This document shows positions 60,361-64,000 of a stretch of DNA of 64,000 nucleotides, in pieces (position 1 is the first letter of the stretch; every line of letters starts with the position of its first letter). This DNA is from Syngnathus acus. Its lineage: Eukaryota; Chordata; Actinopteri; Syngnathiformes; Syngnathidae. The notes beneath the pieces were generated by a model that ran no database searches, had not been told where the DNA came from, and was given only the letters and a program-made list of their open reading frames with translations. Made by a program: the position numbers and the translations under genes. The DNA is taken from positions 10,140,967 to 10,204,966 of the forward strand of contig NC_051091.1 in assembly GCF_901709675.1 (NCBI RefSeq), read 5' to 3'.

Positions 60361-62210
60361 CAACATTTGATTTTAGAAAATATGCCTCGTTAAGAAACCA
60401 AAAGCATAAGTTTTATTTTCACTAGTCAAAGCTGCAAATTGCCAAACACACAAAAAAAAAAACCCAGCGATAACAGCTTTTTATCATTCGGTTTTATCAA
60501 CCAGAAAAAAAACTCACGTAGTCATCACTTCCACTCTTGTGGAGTCAAACGTAGCGTCGACTGCATGTCAAGGGCTTAATTACGCCCTGATGAATCAGCG
60601 GGGGATCATGGCTTGCCATAATCACCAATGTTCTAAGCACATTGACATCTCATTAGCGTGTCACAGGGTGTTCTTATTGCATTCATGCACTCATACCATG
60701 CCTCAGTTTGTTTCACGCTCCTCACTTAAACCCAAATACCCTCCCACGCCAACCTCTGCAACCTCACCACCGGATGCTTTGCCACTCTTCGTCTCACCTC
60801 ATTACAGTCCATTATCAGCGGGGAGAGCACAGATGCAGAATCTGGAATGTCAACAAGCAGTTGTTGTGGGAGATATATGATAGCGAGTGTGTGCGTGTGT
60901 GTGTGTTTGTGCACTTAATGAACAACACGTCTACAAATCCCAAGGCCAGTCTGTGTCTGGGCTGTGCTGCTTATTGGCAAAAATGACTCCCAGCTTGGCT
61001 TGATGGCTAAACTGCAGTTGTGCAACCACGATATATAAAGTATACTAACGTTTTAGCAAACATGGGTCTTATTTTCCACCAATCATGTGATCCAAAGGTT
61101 GAATTGGAACAAATATTTGTTTTCACCTCAGTTGACCTGCTGTCAGTTTCATTCAGAAAAAAAGTAATCCTGAGAGTTTAAGTACAAGAAACACTTTTTA
61201 TTGATACAAATATCAAAAGCTCCATCAGCTGGACCTCAACCAAAAACCAAAGTTCTTTATTAGCTGTCAGCTGCTTCTGCTTCCATCCTTAATTTGACAA
61301 TCGGTCATCACATTCCAGCCACGTTCATTCTCTCGCTCTTACGCAAACCTGTGACTCCCTACTGATATTTTTTTTCTCAGAATATTGCGACATGCTTCTT
61401 GTCTACTATTACGACATTTACCACTTCCTCATCACTCCCCTGCCGTCCGGATGTCGAGGGAGGTTCAGCTCAATTTCGACACTACCAACATCTGTGTTCA
61501 GATTGGACAGAAAATATACACACATACAAACAAAGAGGAAAAAGACAATCGGTTTTCAACATGAACTTTGACACATAATCTGAACCAGAGCGGTCTGGCT
61601 TTGTGGGAAAGTTTCGGCCCGTCCTCGGCCTCCGAGTGACGGATCCCGTCATTTGATCTGGGGCCGACACATTCCCCTCGTATCAGATGATTCGGATGTC
61701 CATGTCTGCTTCCTCAACCTCTTAAACACATTGAGAAAATAAACACTGATATTTAAATTACTAAAAGGTAGAAAATACACCGTGTTGGACTCTGGTCACC
61801 CAGAGAACCTCAATCAATCAAAACAATGCTTTTGCAATCTGTCACTGTAGCGAATGTCGACAAATTTGGGGACATCCCTGTAAATGGCGGCCACTTGATA
61901 TCCAGAGCGAACTCTCCCCTTTCGTCCCCTGGCAGCTGCCCGCCATATCGGGTTGCGGCACCTAACCTGAAAATAGACGGCGCAGCCATTAGCATCCAAC
62001 CTACTAACTGCCGAGCTTCCTGTCCAGCTAATGGCAGCTGTCTCATGTTACACAGTGACCAGACGAGGATGAGTTTGCCGTCCTCCAATGTGAGGCTCAT
62101 TGATAGCATTGTTTAGTTTTCACCCTCTTATTGGGCTGCTAATCAATGGAATGTGGAAAAAAAAAAGAGGCTATGTGGATATTTTCCCTGTCCATTAAGC
62201 CATGTATTGT

Positions 62211-62212
<2 letters not shown>

Positions 62213-62239
<27 letters not shown>
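62213..62239. repeat. AAAT tetranucleotide microsatellite
   Basis: About six uninterrupted AAAT units. Confidence 0.9.
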
Positions 62240-62241
<2 letters not shown>

Positions 62242-64000
62242 GTAGAGATTACGAAATTGCAAATTTTTTTGACCTATGAGGGATGAAATTTGGGAGTATG
62301 TGATATAAGGCGTGTCGGTGACTCGTCAAACAAAAGAGGTGACCCACTCTGTTTTGAGGTCATGATGGAAAAACTATCAACTCAACCGCAAAAGAAAAAA
62401 AAAAAAAAGCTTTGCGATCTCTTGGCGCAACTAGCTCTGCTTACCATTTGGTCTCGACTTGGCAGTGCTTCTGTCTAGTCTGGCCGATTAACTTGGTTGT
62501 GTAATGTCACTCTTGATGGGTGGCCAAGCACTCTAGAAACGCAATTATTTGTATACAAGCAATTAAAAGGTCAATATTCCATGTTTACTCCAGTGTTAAT
62601 CTTGCGTCACGATTTCGGACAAATTTAGCCAGCGTCAGCGAGTTTTCTGCGTGATTGATTTGGGAGGAGAAGGTGAATAATGGTGGTGACTGACTTGTTC
62701 GGGTGACTCAAACTCTTATCTTCGGTGGAAATGAGGCTCTCCACCGTGTGAGTAGGTGTTCATCAGGCCTATTTCTGCATGGAGTGCTGACAGACGAGCT
62801 TGAGTATTTCCTGCCCCCCCCCCACACTCACAACCCCCATCACACATTTTCACACTTCATCACAATAAGATGCGACCCCGGCTGTCACTATGGCAACTGG
62901 GGCACGGTGATAACCACTTGGGTTTGAATGGGAGTGTTTGTGTGTGGTGGCAGCAATGTTGGGATTAACCTCATTGGATAAGCGGTGGCTTCTCCACTCT
63001 GGGAGCCAGAGGCAGAGATAGTGGAGGGGCTTTCACCATGGGATTCTTTTGATCCCCTGCGTAAAAGATGAAGAGTAGAGGCATATGCCAGCCTTGCTAT
63101 TCCAAGCTGACCCCCTGAGGTGAACAAGGCTCCACCAAGTGTTTGTTCCACCAAAGGCTTTACCTCGATGTGGAATAAACTGAAGTCTGGGATAGGCTCT
63201 AATTCATGACCCAAATTAGGACAAGTGATATGACAAAGAATAAACTAGAGCAGAGGAATGTGATGTTGTTCCATTTATTCTGAGCAATTTTCCACATAGA
63301 AAACAATGTACACTGTCATGATCAAAAAACTAAAAAAATGTTCAGGCAACTGTTTCAAAGGAAACTCAAGTCAAAAAATCTCTTCTATGTTCTATGCGGC
63401 CACACTAGTCTGGCATTCTGATTAACATTGGAATATGATTTAAGCAGCAAAATTCACCTGTTTCAAACCATCTCGGGGGCGGCCATTTTGCCATTTGCTG
63501 TCGACTGAAAATGACATCATAGTTGCTCGGGGCCAATCATGATTCAGCTTGTGAATGTCATATGACCAAACTCAGAAAAGAGGTGAGCTGTGATTGGTTG
63601 TTACCTGAGCACTGATGCCATTTTCAGTGTCCGTTTGTACGTATGTTTGCGTGTGCATGTTGATTGATCTATTTTACTTATTATTATCAACCTATTAATG
63701 TAATACTAAGCAGCCAGGACAGAGATGTGTATTGTGAGATGTAATTAGTACGATGACCTTTTTGGCTTTGCCAGCGTCAACAAAGAGCGCTACATGGCTC
63801 GGGGTGATGGTCCAGTCACTCTTCATTGGTTAAGCCCCAGACCATCAACCTGGAATCAACTAGCGGATATGCTTAATGATTCATGGTCGGGGTCTGCTTG
63901 CGGTTCCTGGCAGAAGCCCTCAATGATGATGTCATGCTTTAGTGTATCGATTGAACTCATTACTCTCTCTCGCTCTCTCTCTGGTTTCCCATCTTTTGTC

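Larger units (their letters stand above)
55103..64000. other. region right of dusp7, no gene supported
   Basis: Open frames here are short and unlike known families. Visible are a CA run (about 55531-55549), an AAAT microsatellite (62213-62239), X-box-like sites (58951-58964 and 62884-62897) and a teleost repeat fragment (60241-60360). A short exon-like segment at 63775-63803 is too small to call. Confidence 0.5.

Noticed and set aside
61810-62116. Overlapping open frames of about 96-99 codons on both strands
   Set aside because: Neither shows a known domain, splice context or neighbouring exons.
63775-63803. Possible exon VNKERYMAR between an acceptor and a GTGATG donor at the right edge
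   Set aside because: Only 29 bases, a weak donor and no recognised family; it would need sequence beyond the window.
1-64000. CRISPR arrays, bacterial operons, rRNA or intact tRNA genes
   Set aside because: No regularly spaced repeats or complete cloverleaf sequences were found. The tRNA-like pieces are SINE heads.

Overview
The window comes from a vertebrate nuclear genome, most likely a percomorph teleost fish. The evidence is genes split by introns with GT..AG junctions, vertebrate-specific proteins, abundant CA and poly-A/T microsatellites, and repeat types common in teleosts: tRNA-derived SINEs, an L2/Rex-like LINE tail and hAT and Tc1/mariner-like remnants. The species cannot be fixed from the sequence. 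Six genes can be rebuilt exon by exon with reading frames that close exactly.

Layout, left to right. Positions 1-113 may hold the edge of an unidentified minus-strand gene. Positions 2500-3760 and 5813-9858 (both minus) are two tandem shisa5-like genes with the same five-exon, same-phase structure; the second carries a LINE remnant in its second intron. A divergent promoter region of about 1.1 kb separates shisa5 from alas1 on the plus strand (UTR exon near 10975-11110, coding exons 11554-14638), the housekeeping 5-aminolevulinate synthase. Positions 14877-16326 are a TA-flanked inverted-repeat element with a SINE nested inside. Positions 20767-38291 (plus) are poc1a, the centriolar WD40 protein, with large introns full of repeats. 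Its first intron holds, on the minus strand, a complete single-exon b9d2 gene (21278-21805), a ciliary transition-zone protein. After about 8 kb without a firm gene comes dusp7 (47200-51936, plus), an ERK phosphatase with a long 3' UTR. From about 55.1 kb to the end no gene is supported. The order ALAS1-POC1A-DUSP7 matches human chromosome 3p21, and SHISA5 also lies in 3p21 in human.

The most striking signal is a canonical iron-responsive element (C-bulge, five-base-pair upper stem, CAGTGT loop) at 10976-11002, in the predicted alas1 5' UTR. Such an element is the hallmark of the erythroid paralogue ALAS2, and the match to the human ALAS2 element, as I recall it, extends through the stem. If it is transcribed, this fish's ALAS1 would be controlled both by heme (three CP motifs in the protein) and by iron. 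The second notable observation is the intronless b9d2 inside poc1a, which places two cilium/centriole genes in one locus. RFX X-box-like palindromes are scattered through the same region.
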